The notes: generated by a model from the letters alone, not told the origin. A stretch of 64,000 nucleotides of DNA from JANNOG01 sp031398915 (GCA_031398915.1 JANNOG010000048.1:3776-67775); one strand, 5' to 3'. Positions 1 through 9,056 are shown, numbered from the stretch's first letter. Translations and numbers: made by a program.

Positions 1-98
1 ATCAGAACTACCCGGTCGGTCGTCGGATTGTAGGCGCTCAGTTCGCCGTCGATCTCGACCATCGTCAGGTCGGCAGTGGTCTGACGCAGCTTCGCCAT
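1..98 (-). CDS. PqqD-like protein, N-terminal part (runs off the window)
   Basis: The reverse strand encodes MAKLRQTTADLTMVEIDGEL, then SAYNPTTDRVVL, before the window edge; only 32 codons are visible. The pattern 'V-E-I-D-G-E ... Y-N-P-x-T-x-x-V-x-L' is typical of the start of PqqD-family proteins, small winged-helix peptide-binding or chaperone proteins. A TAGGAT hexamer lies 7 nt upstream of the ATG, so the gene looks leaderless, which supports this start. It is divergent from the sugar-transferase operon. PqqD-like proteins occur next to NTP_transf_5 nucleotidyltransferases in polysaccharide-linked gene sets, and such a nucleotidyltransferase lies at 30248. The family call is inferred from a short fragment. 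Confidence 0.5.
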   Translation of the reverse strand, partial: MAKLRQTTADLTMVEIDGELSAYNPTTDRVVL

Positions 99-105
99 GC
101 GGGTG

Positions 106-111
106 ATCCTA
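106..111 (-). promoter_or_regulatory. -10 hexamer of a leaderless promoter for the PqqD-like gene
   Basis: On the minus strand TAGGAT (TANNNT consensus) is followed by 7 nt and then the ATG at 98. This is the spacing expected if transcription starts at the start codon. The same arrangement precedes five other start codons in this window. Confidence 0.45.
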
Positions 112-146
112 GACACAGCGCTTGTCCGCCGATTGAGTCGGCGACA

Positions 147-193
147 ACAGTGAGTGGCAAATGTCCGAAATACGGCGGGAGGGCGCTCACTGT
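147..193. repeat. 8-bp inverted repeat in the divergent intergenic region
   Basis: ACAGTGAG at 147-154 and CTCACTGT at 186-193 form a perfect inverted repeat with a 31-nt spacer. It lies between the divergent PqqD-like gene and the sugar-transferase operon, where an operator could sit. The rest of the 264-bp intergenic region (99-362) holds the PqqD-like -10 hexamer and the ribosome-binding site of the sugar transferase; nothing else is recognised. Confidence 0.3.
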
Positions 194-362
194 GCGTGTT
201 GTCCAAACTCCGGAACGCACTTGTTGCACGACCGGCCCGGTGAGTTACCCGAATCGCCATGTTCTAGTCGCCCTGACGCCCCTAAGCTTCGGGGTGTAAC
301 TCGATGGGGGTCGCCCGACGGCCCTGGTGAAGTCCAGTCGTTGACCACAGCAAGGAGACGCG

Positions 363-1892
363 ATGAGTGACGGCAGCGTCGTGCTGGAGCCGCGCACGGC
401 CACCATTGGTGGTCATGACGCCCGCATCATCGACGCGCCCGGGATAAGCACCTGGGCAGTTATGCCACACCTTCGTCGCGAAACGCTGGATTCGCCTGGA
501 ACGTCAGTTCGCGAAGGCGTGGTGCGGATCGTCCGATTCATGCGCGCCACGGACGCTGTGGCGGTGGGTGTCGCCGCAGCGGTGACGGCCGCCCTCGTGG
601 TCTGGCCGCACGAATTGGCGCTCGTGACGTCCTCGTCAATTGTCGCGCTGGCCATCCTGGGGTCAATGGCGCTCTGGGTTCCTATTCTGACGCTGGCCCG
701 CGCTTACGAGCCGCGCTTCCTTTTCTCTGGGTCCGCCGAGATTCACCGACTCGGGGTGGCAGGTGCGGCCATGGCCATGCTGGCCACGTCGGTCGGTTGG
801 GTCTCCCTCGAGAAGGCGGACGCTCCGGTCGTGCTCGGCGGAGTGGCTGCCGCCCTCGCCGCGACGATAGGCGGGCGGTGGTTGATCCGGATGCGGGTAC
901 AGCACGCTCACCGGCGCGGCGTGGCCCGATCGCGGGTGGTCCTGGTGGGGGACCCGGACGAACTTCCCGACATCATCGGGCGACTGCGCCGCAACCGCTA
1001 TCACGGCTGGGACGTCGTGGCGTCGATGTCGCTGGACACCGCGTCGGTCGCCGACGACCGAGTGGAGACCATCGTCGGCTGCGCTCGTCGCCAGCAGGCG
1101 GACGTCGTCCTCCTGGCTACCAGCGGCGCGGCCGGGCTCCGCTCCATCGTGGACCTGCAGCGGGCCTTGCACGCCGAATCACGGGATCTGGCCCTGGCCC
1201 CACCCCTGGTGGAGGCGGTCGGTCCGCGGGTGTCCGTCGACACGGTGTGCGGCCTGCCCATCATTCGGATCTCGCCCCCCGAACTGCGGGGACCCCGGCG
1301 CATCGTGAAGTCGGTCGCCGACCGGGCCGCGGCGGCGCTGGCCCTGGCCGTGGCAGGCCCCCTGCTGCTGATGGTGGCACTACTGATCCGCCTCGACAGT
1401 TCCGGTCCGGCGATCTTCCGGCAGTGCCGGGTCGGTCGCGACGGTCGCCTGTTCACGATATGGAAGTTCCGGAGCATGTATGTCGACGCCGAGGCTCGGC
1501 GGGCGGCGATCGAGAACGCCAACGAGGGTGCCGGTCCGCTGTTCAAGATGCGACGCGATCCCCGGGTGACCCGGGTCGGCGGCCTGTTGCGGCGGACGTC
1601 GCTGGACGAGCTACCGCAGATCGTCAACATCCTCACCGGTGACATGTCGTTCGTCGGTCCTCGGCCGGCGTTGCCGCGCGAGGTGGACGAGTACGACTCG
1701 GTCACCCGGCGCCGCCTGTTCGTTCGGCCTGGACTCACCGGCCTCTGGCAGATCCACGGCCGCTCGGACCTGTCGTGGGAGGAGACCAAGCGGCTGGACG
1801 TCCGCTACGTCGAGAACTGGTCGCTGGGGTTCGACCTGTCGATCCTGATGCGCACGGTGGACGCCGTTCTGCGTGGTCGAGGTGCCTACTGA
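363..1892 (+). CDS. Exopolysaccharide polyprenyl glycosylphosphotransferase (initiating sugar transferase)
   Basis: 509 aa. This membrane enzyme transfers a sugar-1-phosphate from a nucleotide sugar to undecaprenyl phosphate, the first step in repeat-unit assembly. The N-terminal half has several hydrophobic segments (about residues 60-170) and a Rossmann-like CoA-binding-type region (about 190-310). After one more membrane segment (about 320-345) the C-terminal bacterial sugar transferase domain shows IFRQCRVGRDGRLFTIWKFR, DELPQIVNILTGDMSFVGPR and RPGLTGLWQIHGRSDLSWEE. This is the WbaP/CpsE/WcaJ-like architecture at normal length. The ATG has AAGGAG about 7 nt upstream. It heads the forward operon, and its TGA overlaps the next start (TGATG). 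The donor sugar cannot be read from the sequence. Confidence 0.95.
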   Translation: MSDGSVVLEPRTATIGGHDARIIDAPGISTWAVMPHLRRETLDSPGTSVREGVVRIVRFMRATDAVAVGVAAAVTAALVVWPHELALVTSSSIVALAILGSMALWVPILTLARAYEPRFLFSGSAEIHRLGVAGAAMAMLATSVGWVSLEKADAPVVLGGVAAALAATIGGRWLIRMRVQHAHRRGVARSRVVLVGDPDELPDIIGRLRRNRYHGWDVVASMSLDTASVADDRVETIVGCARRQQADVVLLATSGAAGLRSIVDLQRALHAESRDLALAPPLVEAVGPRVSVDTVCGLPIIRISPPELRGPRRIVKSVADRAAAALALAVAGPLLLMVALLIRLDSSGPAIFRQCRVGRDGRLFTIWKFRSMYVDAEARRAAIENANEGAGPLFKMRRDPRVTRVGGLLRRTSLDELPQIVNILTGDMSFVGPRPALPREVDEYDSVTRRRLFVRPGLTGLWQIHGRSDLSWEETKRLDVRYVENWSLGFDLSILMRTVDAVLRGRGAY

Positions 1893-2503
1893 TGGGAGCA
1901 GCCCCGGCGGACGTCTTCGTCCACCCGGCAGGACTCTGCGAGAGCGACCAGGTTGGCGCCGGCACCCGGATCTGGGCTTTCGCCCACGTCCTGGCCGGGG
2001 CAGTGGTCGGTCGTGACTGCAACATCTGCGACGCCGCCTTCGTCGAGGGTGGCGCTCGGGTGGGCGACCGCGTCACCGTCAAGAACGGGGTTCTCATCTG
2101 GGATCGCGTGACGATAGACGACGACGTGTTCCTGGGGCCGGGTGTGGTGTTCACCAACGACCTGCGCCCCCGGGCACACATCAAGCGTGGCGGTGACGCG
2201 CTCGCGCCGACTCACGTCGCGCAGGGTGCAACGCTCGGTGCCGGCACGGTGGTCGTCTGCGGCACAACGATCGGCGAGAACGCTTTCGTCGCCGCGGGTG
2301 CCGTCGTCACCCGGGACGTCGCGGCCCACGCGTTCGTCGCCGGCAACCCGGCCCGCCACCGTGGCTGGGTGTGCACCTGCGGTGAACGCCTGCGCGACGC
2401 CGAGGACGGCAGGTCCGACCTGACCTGTGCCGCCTGCGATCGTCGCTTCGTTCTGGTCGAGGGGGTGCTGCGCGAGGCGGCCACCTCCGGGCGTGCGTCA
2501 TGA
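1892..2503 (+). CDS. WbpD/FdtC-like sugar N-acetyltransferase (left-handed beta-helix)
   Basis: 203 aa. It is predicted to acetylate an amino group on a nucleotide-linked sugar made by the dehydrogenase and aminotransferases of the same operon. Hexapeptide repeats run through residues 15-150 (VGAGTRIWAFAHVLAGAVVG, VKNGVLIWDRVTIDDDVFLG, then the GPGVVFTND motif typical of UDP-2-acetamido-3-amino sugar N-acetyltransferases, and AGNPARHRGW near 150). The C-terminus carries a CTCGERL ... CAACDRRF four-cysteine ribbon, probably zinc-binding and common in this subgroup. The ATG overlaps the preceding stop. A paralogous domain is fused to the flippase at 15395. The exact sugar substrate is unknown. 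Confidence 0.88.
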   Translation: MGAAPADVFVHPAGLCESDQVGAGTRIWAFAHVLAGAVVGRDCNICDAAFVEGGARVGDRVTVKNGVLIWDRVTIDDDVFLGPGVVFTNDLRPRAHIKRGGDALAPTHVAQGATLGAGTVVVCGTTIGENAFVAAGAVVTRDVAAHAFVAGNPARHRGWVCTCGERLRDAEDGRSDLTCAACDRRFVLVEGVLREAATSGRAS

Positions 2504-5199
2504 ACGGGTCCGATCGTCGTGGATCGACCCGGGTGGCCGCTGCCGTCGTGGCGACCCTGGGCTTCGTCGCCGCGTTGGTGGTCGGGGTCGTCCCGGTCAG
2601 CGCGGCACCTGGCGACTGCGTCCCCGGCCCTACCTTGATCGCCTGCGAGAACGCCAAGCCGGGTGCGCCTGCCTCGGAGTGGGACATCACCGGCAGCGGT
2701 GACGACTCCATCCAGGGCTATGCGACGGACATGAGCACCAACCGGGGTGGGCGAGCCGACTTCAAGATCGATACGGACGCGGCGGCCTACTCGGTGACGA
2801 TCTACCGAATGGGCTGGTACCAGGGCCTCGGTGCGCGTCGCATCGCCGACGTAGCGCCGTCGGTCGCACTGCCGCAGACCCAGCCGGAGTGCCTGACCGA
2901 CCCGATATCACTCAATCTGGACTGTGGCAACTGGGCGGTGTCGGCCTCGTGGGACGTGCCGAACGACGCCGTGAGTGGCGTCTACACCGCCCTGCTGCGA
3001 CGCTCCGACACCGGCGGCACCAGCCACATCACCTTCATCGTGCGCGACGACACCAGCACCTCCGACGTGGTGCTCCAGACCTCGGACACGACCTGGCACG
3101 CCTACAACGACTACGGCGGCACCAACCTGTACTACGGCCCGATGGGCCCGGCCACGAAGGTGAGCTATAACCGACCCTTCGCCACCAGAGGCGTCGAAGA
3201 GGGGCGCGACTTCCTCTTCTCGGCCGAGTACCCACTGATCCGGTTCATGGAGCGCAACGGTTACGACATCAGCTACATCAGTGGAGTCGACACCGACCGC
3301 TACGGCTCCCTGCTGCTCAACCACGAGACGTTCGTGTCGGTCGGCCACGACGAGTACTGGTCCGGCGCGCAGCGGACCAATGTCGAGCGTGCCCGCGATG
3401 CCGGGGTCAACCTCGCATTCTTCAGCGGCAACGAGGTCTACTGGAAGACCAGGTACGAGGCCAGCATCGACGGGGCGAACACGCCGTACCGCACTCTGGT
3501 CACGTACAAGGAGACGCGGAGGAACGCCAAGACGGACCCCTCGCCCGAGTGGACCGGCACCTGGCGGGACCCCCGATTCAGCCCGCCCTCGGATGGTGGT
3601 CGACCCGAGAACGCCCTGACCGGCACCGCGTACATGTCCAACTTCACCGACCTGCCCATCACGGTGTCCGACGTCGAGGGACGGTTGAGGTTCTGGCGCA
3701 ACACCGGCCTGGCCACGCAGCCGAGCGGGACGTCGACCGCGCTGGCGCCGCATACCGTCGGCTACGAATCGGACGAAGACCTCGACAACGGATTCCGTCC
3801 GGCCGGGCTGTTCCGGATGTCCACCACCACCGGCTCGACGCCCGAGTACCTGCAGGATTACGGATCTACCGTGGCACCCGGAACCACCACGCACAGCATC
3901 ACGATGTATCGCGCCGCCAGCGGAGCGCTGGTGTTCGGTGCAGGAACCGTGCAGTGGTCGTGGGGGCTGGACGATGCCCACGACGGCAACGGTGCGGCAC
4001 CTGACGCGCGGATGCAGCAGGCCACGCTCAACCTGTTCGCGGACATGGGTGCCCAGCCGGCGACGCTGATGACCGGCATGGTCATGCCCCAACCGAGTAC
4101 GGACACGGCAGGGCCGATCACCACCATCACCTCACCGAGCGCAGGCACGACCGTGGCCAACGGATCGTCGGTCACGGTGACGGGTACCGCCACGGACGCC
4201 GCCGGTGTCGTCGCGGCCGTCGAGGTGTCGTTGGACGCCGGCCGGACGTGGCACCGGGCGACCGGCACCACGACGTGGACCTACATCGGGGTTCGCCAGG
4301 GCGTGGGCGCCGTCGACGTCCTGGCTCGCGCCGTCGACGACAGCGCCAACCTGGGCACCGCGGCGCGGGTCGCCACCTCCGTGGCATGCCCGTGCACGAT
4401 CTTCGGCCAGACAGCCCCGACTGCGGCCCCCAGCACCGACACCTCCGCGCTCGAACTGGGCATCCGTTTCGTGCCGCAAACCTCGGGTCTGGTCACCGGG
4501 GTGAGGTTCTACAAGGGGCCCGCCAACACCGGCACGCACGTGGGCACGCTCTGGTCAGCCGCAGGGGCGGTCCTGGCACGAGGGACGTTCACCGCCGAGA
4601 CTGCGACCGGGTGGCAGGAGTTGGTCTTCGACTCACCCGTCTCGGTCACTGCCGGCACCCCGTACGTCGCGTCGTACCACGCCCCGAACGGTGGCTACTT
4701 CGGGGTGAACAACGCCTTCTACGCGCCCCTCGACGCCGCACCACTGACCGTCCCCGCAGCCACCGCCACAGCGGGCAACGGGGTGTTCTCGCCGGGAAAC
4801 ACCTTCCCGACTCGATCGTTCCAGGCCAGCAACTACTACGTCGACGTCACCTTCGTGGACGACGAGTCGGTTCCGCCGATCGTGACGGCCCGCGTCCCGG
4901 TACCCGGCGTCACCAGCGTGGCGATCGACGTCACCCCCGACCGCCCGGCTGTCGAAGGTGATCGACCGGACGAGCCTGAGTGCTGGCCTGACCAGGGCCG
5001 ACGGCGGTGGTGCAGTGGCGGTGACGGTTCGGGTCACCGACGTCGACGGGGGATCCGAGGTGGCGATCGATCCTGTGGATCTCCTGCTGCCGAACACCGC
5101 CTACGTCGTCTCGGTGCAGGCGGCGGACACCAACGGCCGTGTCATGCCCGCCGCTGCCACCTGGCGATTCACCACCTCGCGCGGCACCCTGACCGGTGA
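2500..5199 (+). CDS. Secreted DMFase beta-subunit-like / Ig / DUF4082 protein, N-terminal fragment (frameshifted)
   Basis: A signal peptide (residues 1-35, cleaved after VSA-A) precedes a large domain resembling the N,N-dimethylformamidase beta subunit (about 40-520), with YRMGWYQGLGARR, SAEYPLIRFMERNGYDISYI, GHDEYWS (about 281) and FFSGNEVYW (about 306). An Ig-like domain (about 540-625) and one DUF4082 domain starting at CPCTIF (about 630-785) follow. The reading frame is meaningful up to about 4938; beyond that the translation is shadow (DRPAVEGDRPDEPECW...). Removing one base around 4936-4939 joins it to the next ORF and gives a protein of about 2,100 aa. The ATG overlaps the preceding stop (ATGA). 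It is probably a secreted surface or matrix protein of the polysaccharide locus; enzymatic activity is unproven. Confidence 0.75.
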   Translation: MNGSDRRGSTRVAAAVVATLGFVAALVVGVVPVSAAPGDCVPGPTLIACENAKPGAPASEWDITGSGDDSIQGYATDMSTNRGGRADFKIDTDAAAYSVTIYRMGWYQGLGARRIADVAPSVALPQTQPECLTDPISLNLDCGNWAVSASWDVPNDAVSGVYTALLRRSDTGGTSHITFIVRDDTSTSDVVLQTSDTTWHAYNDYGGTNLYYGPMGPATKVSYNRPFATRGVEEGRDFLFSAEYPLIRFMERNGYDISYISGVDTDRYGSLLLNHETFVSVGHDEYWSGAQRTNVERARDAGVNLAFFSGNEVYWKTRYEASIDGANTPYRTLVTYKETRRNAKTDPSPEWTGTWRDPRFSPPSDGGRPENALTGTAYMSNFTDLPITVSDVEGRLRFWRNTGLATQPSGTSTALAPHTVGYESDEDLDNGFRPAGLFRMSTTTGSTPEYLQDYGSTVAPGTTTHSITMYRAASGALVFGAGTVQWSWGLDDAHDGNGAAPDARMQQATLNLFADMGAQPATLMTGMVMPQPSTDTAGPITTITSPSAGTTVANGSSVTVTGTATDAAGVVAAVEVSLDAGRTWHRATGTTTWTYIGVRQGVGAVDVLARAVDDSANLGTAARVATSVACPCTIFGQTAPTAAPSTDTSALELGIRFVPQTSGLVTGVRFYKGPANTGTHVGTLWSAAGAVLARGTFTAETATGWQELVFDSPVSVTAGTPYVASYHAPNGGYFGVNNAFYAPLDAAPLTVPAATATAGNGVFSPGNTFPTRSFQASNYYVDVTFVDDESVPPIVTARVPVPGVTSVAIDVTPDRPAVEGDRPDEPECWPDQGRRRWCSGGDGSGHRRRRGIRGGDRSCGSPAAEHRLRRLGAGGGHQRPCHARRCHLAIHHLARHPDR

Positions 5200-8100
5200 G
5201 TGCCCGTGCGGGCTCTTCGCCGACACCATCCCGGACGGAGTGTCTACCGACGTCGACCGCCCGGTCGAGCTGGGCGTGCGGATCACCCCACAGCGCGACG
5301 GCACCATCCTCGGCGTCCGGTTCCTCAAGGCCGCGGGTGCCAGCGGCACGCATATCGGAACCCTGTGGACCGCCGGTGGCGAGCAACTGGCCCGCGCCAC
5401 GTTCACCGGCGAGGGCTCAGGTGGTTGGCAGGAGGTCCTGTTCAGCACACCGGTCACCGTGACGAAGGGCGACGAGTACGTCGCCTCGTACGTCGCTCCC
5501 GACGGCCGCTACGCCTACACCCGGGACGGGTTCGGTCCCACCGGCGTCACCCGGGCGCCGTTGACCACCCGCAGCAACGCCGGCGGGTACACCTACACCA
5601 CAGGTGAGTTCCCGGCAGTGCCCTCCACCGCCAACTACTGGGTCGACGTGTTGTTCCAACCGGCGCCGGATCTCAGCCCCCCCACGCTCACGTCCCGCAC
5701 CCCCGAGTCGGGTACGTCCAGCGTCGCCGTCACCACGAGCGTCGCTGCCACCCTCTCGGAGCTGGTCGATCCGGCGTCCGTGACAGCCACGTTGAGCGGT
5801 GGTGGATCGCAGGTGCCGGTCAGCATCGTGGTGGCCGACGTCGACGGCGTCTCGCAGGTCGCCGTCACGCCCGACGCGACGCTCGTCCCGGGCTTGACGT
5901 ACACCGTCTCGATCCTGGCCACCGACCTCGTGGGCAACGCCATGACGACGCCGGTGACGTGGACGTTCCGGACCGCCCGTCAGACTCCACCTCCCGGTCA
6001 GTGCCCGTGCTCGCTGTTCGACGACACCACACCGGCCGAGGCGCTCGCTTCGCTGGACACGCGGCCCGTCACGCTGGGCGTCACGTTCACGGCCGACACC
6101 GAGGGCAGCGTCCTGGGGGTCCGCTTCCTCAAGGCCCCGGGCAACGACGGCGCTCACGTCGGCGCGGTGTGGTCGGCCACGGGCGAGCGACTGGCCACTG
6201 CCACGTTCACCGGTGAGACGACCAGCGGCTGGCAGGAGGTCCGCTTCGACACGCCGGTGCGCGTCACGGCGGGAACCAGCTACACCGCCTCCTACGAATC
6301 CCCTGGTGGGCGCTACTCCTACACCGCCAACGGCTTCGCTCCGACAGGGCGAGCCGTCGGCCCCCTGACCGCGGGCGCCACTGCCGGGGTGTTCACCTAC
6401 CAGGTCGGACTGGCCCCGACGGCGACCTCGTCGGCCAACTACTGGGTCGACGTCCTGTTCGAACCCACGCCCCCGCCCCTCGCCCCACCGCCCGTGGTGC
6501 CCCCCCCGCCGACCGCATCGGCCACCGAGGTGTCGACGGCCGCTGATGTCACCGTGTCGTTCGCGGCTCCCGTGGCCGAGGGCACCGCAGAACTGGTTCT
6601 GGTGGACACCACCACCAACGCCCTCGTCGCGGGCCGGCCGCAGGTCGACGCGACCGGAGGAACAGCCACCTTCAGCCCGGCCACCCCGCTGCCGGGTGGT
6701 CGGGTGTACCGGGCCACCGTGAGCGGTGCCCAGAGCCGTGGTGGCGTCACCATGACTCCGTACTCGTTCATCTTCACGACCACGACGTCCAACCAGTGCC
6801 CCTGCACCCTGTTCGACGATCGCAGCCCCGCGACCGCGTCGGCGTCCGATCGGGGCACGGTCGAGGTCGGGACCCGATTCGTGCCCGGCGTCGACGGCCG
6901 CATCACCGCGGTCCGGTTCTACAAGGGGCCCTCGAACACCGGCCCCCACGTCGCGACCGTGTGGTCGGCAGCCGGAGTGGCGTTGCGTCAGGTGACGTTC
7001 ACCGCCGAGAGCGCGAGCGGCTGGCAGAGCGCGACTCTGGCCACCCCGCTCGACGTGACCGCGGGCACCGACTACGTGGTGTCGTACCTGGCACCGGCCG
7101 GCGGCTACGCGTTCACCGAGGGCGTGTTCACCACGGCGTGGACCCGAGGCCCGTTGACCGCACCCGCTGACACGCTGAGCGCCCGCAACGGCGTCTATCG
7201 CTACGGCGGTGGGTTCCCCAGCGACTCGTCCGGACCCACGAGCTACTTCGTGGACGTCGTCTTCTCACCCGCCGACGGGGTCGCGCCCACCCTCACGGCC
7301 CGAACCCCGCCCCAGGGTGCGACGTCCGTGGCGGTCGGAGCAGTGGTGACGGCCACGTTCTCGGAGCCGGTCTCGACCGCCTCGGTCACCCTGGACCTGA
7401 CGATCGGTGGGGCCCTGGTTCCAGGATCGACGACCTACGATCCACCGTCGCGGACCGTCACGTTCCGCCCGCGTGACGCGCTCCCGCCGTCGGCATCGGC
7501 CACAGCGTCGGCGTCGGCCCGGGACTACGACGGGGTCGGGCTGGCCGGGACCACGTCATGGACCTTCACCACGGGCCCAGCGGACGCCGAGCCGGGGACC
7601 TGCCCGTGCACCCTCCTGGACCCTGCCGTCGCTCCTGCCGTGGCCGCCACGTCGGACACCGACGCGATCGAGGTCGGCATTCAGTTCGTCCCCGAGCTGA
7701 ATGGCCGGATCACCGGTATTCGGTTCTACAAGGGCGCCGGAAATACGGGAACGCACGTCGGAACGGTGTGGTCGGCGTCGGGTCAGGCGCTCGCCCAGGT
7801 GACATTCACCGGCGAAACGGCCTCCGGCTGGCAGGACGCGATCTTTGCCACGCCGATCCCGGTGGTGGCGGGTGCCGCGTACACCGCCTCGTATACCGCC
7901 CCCCAGGGGCGTTATGCGGCGACCCCGGATGCCTTCACGACGACATCGATCAGCGGTCCGCTGCGAATTCCGGGAGGCGGGAATGGGGTGTACCGGTACG
8001 GCGGTGGTTACCCCACGGCCTCGTTCCGCTCGACCAACTATTTCGTTGACGTCGTGTTCGCCTCGGATGACACCAACGCGCCCGTCATAGCGTCTCGAAC

Positions 8101-8851
8101 CCCGGCTCCCGGCGCGGTGGACGTCGACCCGGCCACGACGATCTCGGCGACGTTCTCGGAGCCCGTGGTGGCGGCGTCGGCCTCGCTGGCCGTCGCGGCG
8201 GACGGGATCCCGGTGTCCGGTACCACCAGCTACACGGCGGCCACGCGGAGTGTCACGTTCCGTCCCGCTGCGGCGCTGCCGGCGTCTACGCTGCTCACGG
8301 CCACAGTTGCCGCTCGCGACGTCGACGGGCGGGCGCTGACCGGCCCGACCCAGTGGTCATTCACCACGCAGGCGACGGGCACCGCCCCGACCGGGATCTT
8401 CGGCCCGGGCGACAGCCCTGACGTGGCGGCGACCGACGACACGTCCATGATCGAGGTGGGTGTTCGCATCGTGCCGCAGGTCGACGGCCTCGTCACGGGT
8501 GTTCGCTTCTACAAGGGGTCGGGCAACGGCGGCGTCCACACCGCCACCCTGTGGTCGACCGCCGGGCAGCCGATCGCCACGGCGACCTTCGCCGCCGAGA
8601 CCGCGACAGGGTGGCAGAGCGTGACGTTCGACCAGCCGGTGTCGGTCAGTGCCGGTACCGAATACGTGGCGTCGTACCTGGCGCCGCAGGGCCGATATTC
8701 CGTCACGGGCAATTCCTTCGGGTCGACCACCACGGTCGGGCAACTGACTATTCCTGGCCCGGACAACGGGGTGTACCGCTACGGCGGCGGATTTCCGACC
8801 GGGTCGTTCCGTTCGACCAACTACTGGGTGGACGTGATGTTCCAGTCGTGA
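4384..8851 (+). repeat. Six tandem DUF4082 + Ig modules, about 800-bp period
   Basis: Module starts near 4387, 5199, 5998, 6796, 7600 and 8391 give a period of roughly 790-812 bp. The repeated segments encode near-identical landmarks: a CPC cysteine pair, VRFYKG, GWQ and NYWVDV. DNA identity between modules looks moderate rather than perfect, so the array is an old domain duplication, but it is still a substrate for unequal recombination and for misassembly. Confidence 0.8.
4958..8851 (+). CDS. DUF4082 / Ig-like multidomain protein, C-terminal fragment (same gene as the preceding ORF)
   Basis: 1,297 aa from the first GTG, which is not a real start: there is no ribosome-binding site and the in-frame codons upstream already encode the Ig strand (T-A-R-L-S-K). 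It contains five DUF4082 domains of about 155 residues (near 5199, 5998, 6796, 7600 and 8391), each with the signature VRFYKG/VRFLKA ... GTHVGTLWS ... GWQ ... YVASY ... SxNYWVDVxF. Four begin with a CPC-x-L motif; the last has lost it. Big_5-like Ig domains (ARTPPQGATSVAV-type) separate them. The end is a clean YWVDVMFQS then TGA. Without frame restoration this half has no export signal, so it is likely part of a broken or misassembled gene. Confidence 0.7.
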   Translation: MIDRTSLSAGLTRADGGGAVAVTVRVTDVDGGSEVAIDPVDLLLPNTAYVVSVQAADTNGRVMPAAATWRFTTSRGTLTGECPCGLFADTIPDGVSTDVDRPVELGVRITPQRDGTILGVRFLKAAGASGTHIGTLWTAGGEQLARATFTGEGSGGWQEVLFSTPVTVTKGDEYVASYVAPDGRYAYTRDGFGPTGVTRAPLTTRSNAGGYTYTTGEFPAVPSTANYWVDVLFQPAPDLSPPTLTSRTPESGTSSVAVTTSVAATLSELVDPASVTATLSGGGSQVPVSIVVADVDGVSQVAVTPDATLVPGLTYTVSILATDLVGNAMTTPVTWTFRTARQTPPPGQCPCSLFDDTTPAEALASLDTRPVTLGVTFTADTEGSVLGVRFLKAPGNDGAHVGAVWSATGERLATATFTGETTSGWQEVRFDTPVRVTAGTSYTASYESPGGRYSYTANGFAPTGRAVGPLTAGATAGVFTYQVGLAPTATSSANYWVDVLFEPTPPPLAPPPVVPPPPTASATEVSTAADVTVSFAAPVAEGTAELVLVDTTTNALVAGRPQVDATGGTATFSPATPLPGGRVYRATVSGAQSRGGVTMTPYSFIFTTTTSNQCPCTLFDDRSPATASASDRGTVEVGTRFVPGVDGRITAVRFYKGPSNTGPHVATVWSAAGVALRQVTFTAESASGWQSATLATPLDVTAGTDYVVSYLAPAGGYAFTEGVFTTAWTRGPLTAPADTLSARNGVYRYGGGFPSDSSGPTSYFVDVVFSPADGVAPTLTARTPPQGATSVAVGAVVTATFSEPVSTASVTLDLTIGGALVPGSTTYDPPSRTVTFRPRDALPPSASATASASARDYDGVGLAGTTSWTFTTGPADAEPGTCPCTLLDPAVAPAVAATSDTDAIEVGIQFVPELNGRITGIRFYKGAGNTGTHVGTVWSASGQALAQVTFTGETASGWQDAIFATPIPVVAGAAYTASYTAPQGRYAATPDAFTTTSISGPLRIPGGGNGVYRYGGGYPTASFRSTNYFVDVVFASDDTNAPVIASRTPAPGAVDVDPATTISATFSEPVVAASASLAVAADGIPVSGTTSYTAATRSVTFRPAAALPASTLLTATVAARDVDGRALTGPTQWSFTTQATGTAPTGIFGPGDSPDVAATDDTSMIEVGVRIVPQVDGLVTGVRFYKGSGNGGVHTATLWSTAGQPIATATFAAETATGWQSVTFDQPVSVSAGTEYVASYLAPQGRYSVTGNSFGSTTTVGQLTIPGPDNGVYRYGGGFPTGSFRSTNYWVDVMFQS

Positions 8852-8875
8852 TCTGTGGTCCGAACGGGCGAGCCT

Positions 8876-8895
8876 GGGCGTCAACACTCACGCCC
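8876..8895 (+). terminator. Hairpin after the DUF4082 gene, possible terminator
   Basis: GGGCGT (8876-8881) and ACGCCC (8890-8895) form a 6-bp GC-rich stem with an 8-nt loop, 25 nt after the stop codon. There is no U-tract, so termination is only a possibility. The 205-bp gap to the next gene shows no convincing -35/-10 pair. Confidence 0.3.
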
Positions 8896-9056
8896 TGACG
8901 GTGACCGTCGATGCACGTCGGGAACGACATGTGTTCGATTCCTCTCACGGGGCACTATGCCAAGTACGCGCACCTGCGTCTGAAATCGGTCAAACTGAGA
9001 CGACACGACACCGGTTGACACATCCTCGCGACGCGAGCGACACACAAGGAGGAACC

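Noticed and set aside
161..370. 69-codon ORF upstream of the sugar transferase
   Set aside because: It has no ribosome-binding site, unusual composition and overlaps the well-supported start at 363. It occupies the divergent regulatory region.
2908..4092. Long antisense ORF opposite the DMFase-like gene, and similar long ORFs opposite or in other frames of most genes here
   Set aside because: High GC leaves few stop codons in alternative frames. The translations are Arg/Gly/Pro-rich shadows without motifs, while the opposite strand has clear domains.
4384..8851. CRISPR or satellite-type array
   Set aside because: The roughly 800-bp periodicity is in frame and encodes repeated protein domains. 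There are no short spaced repeats.
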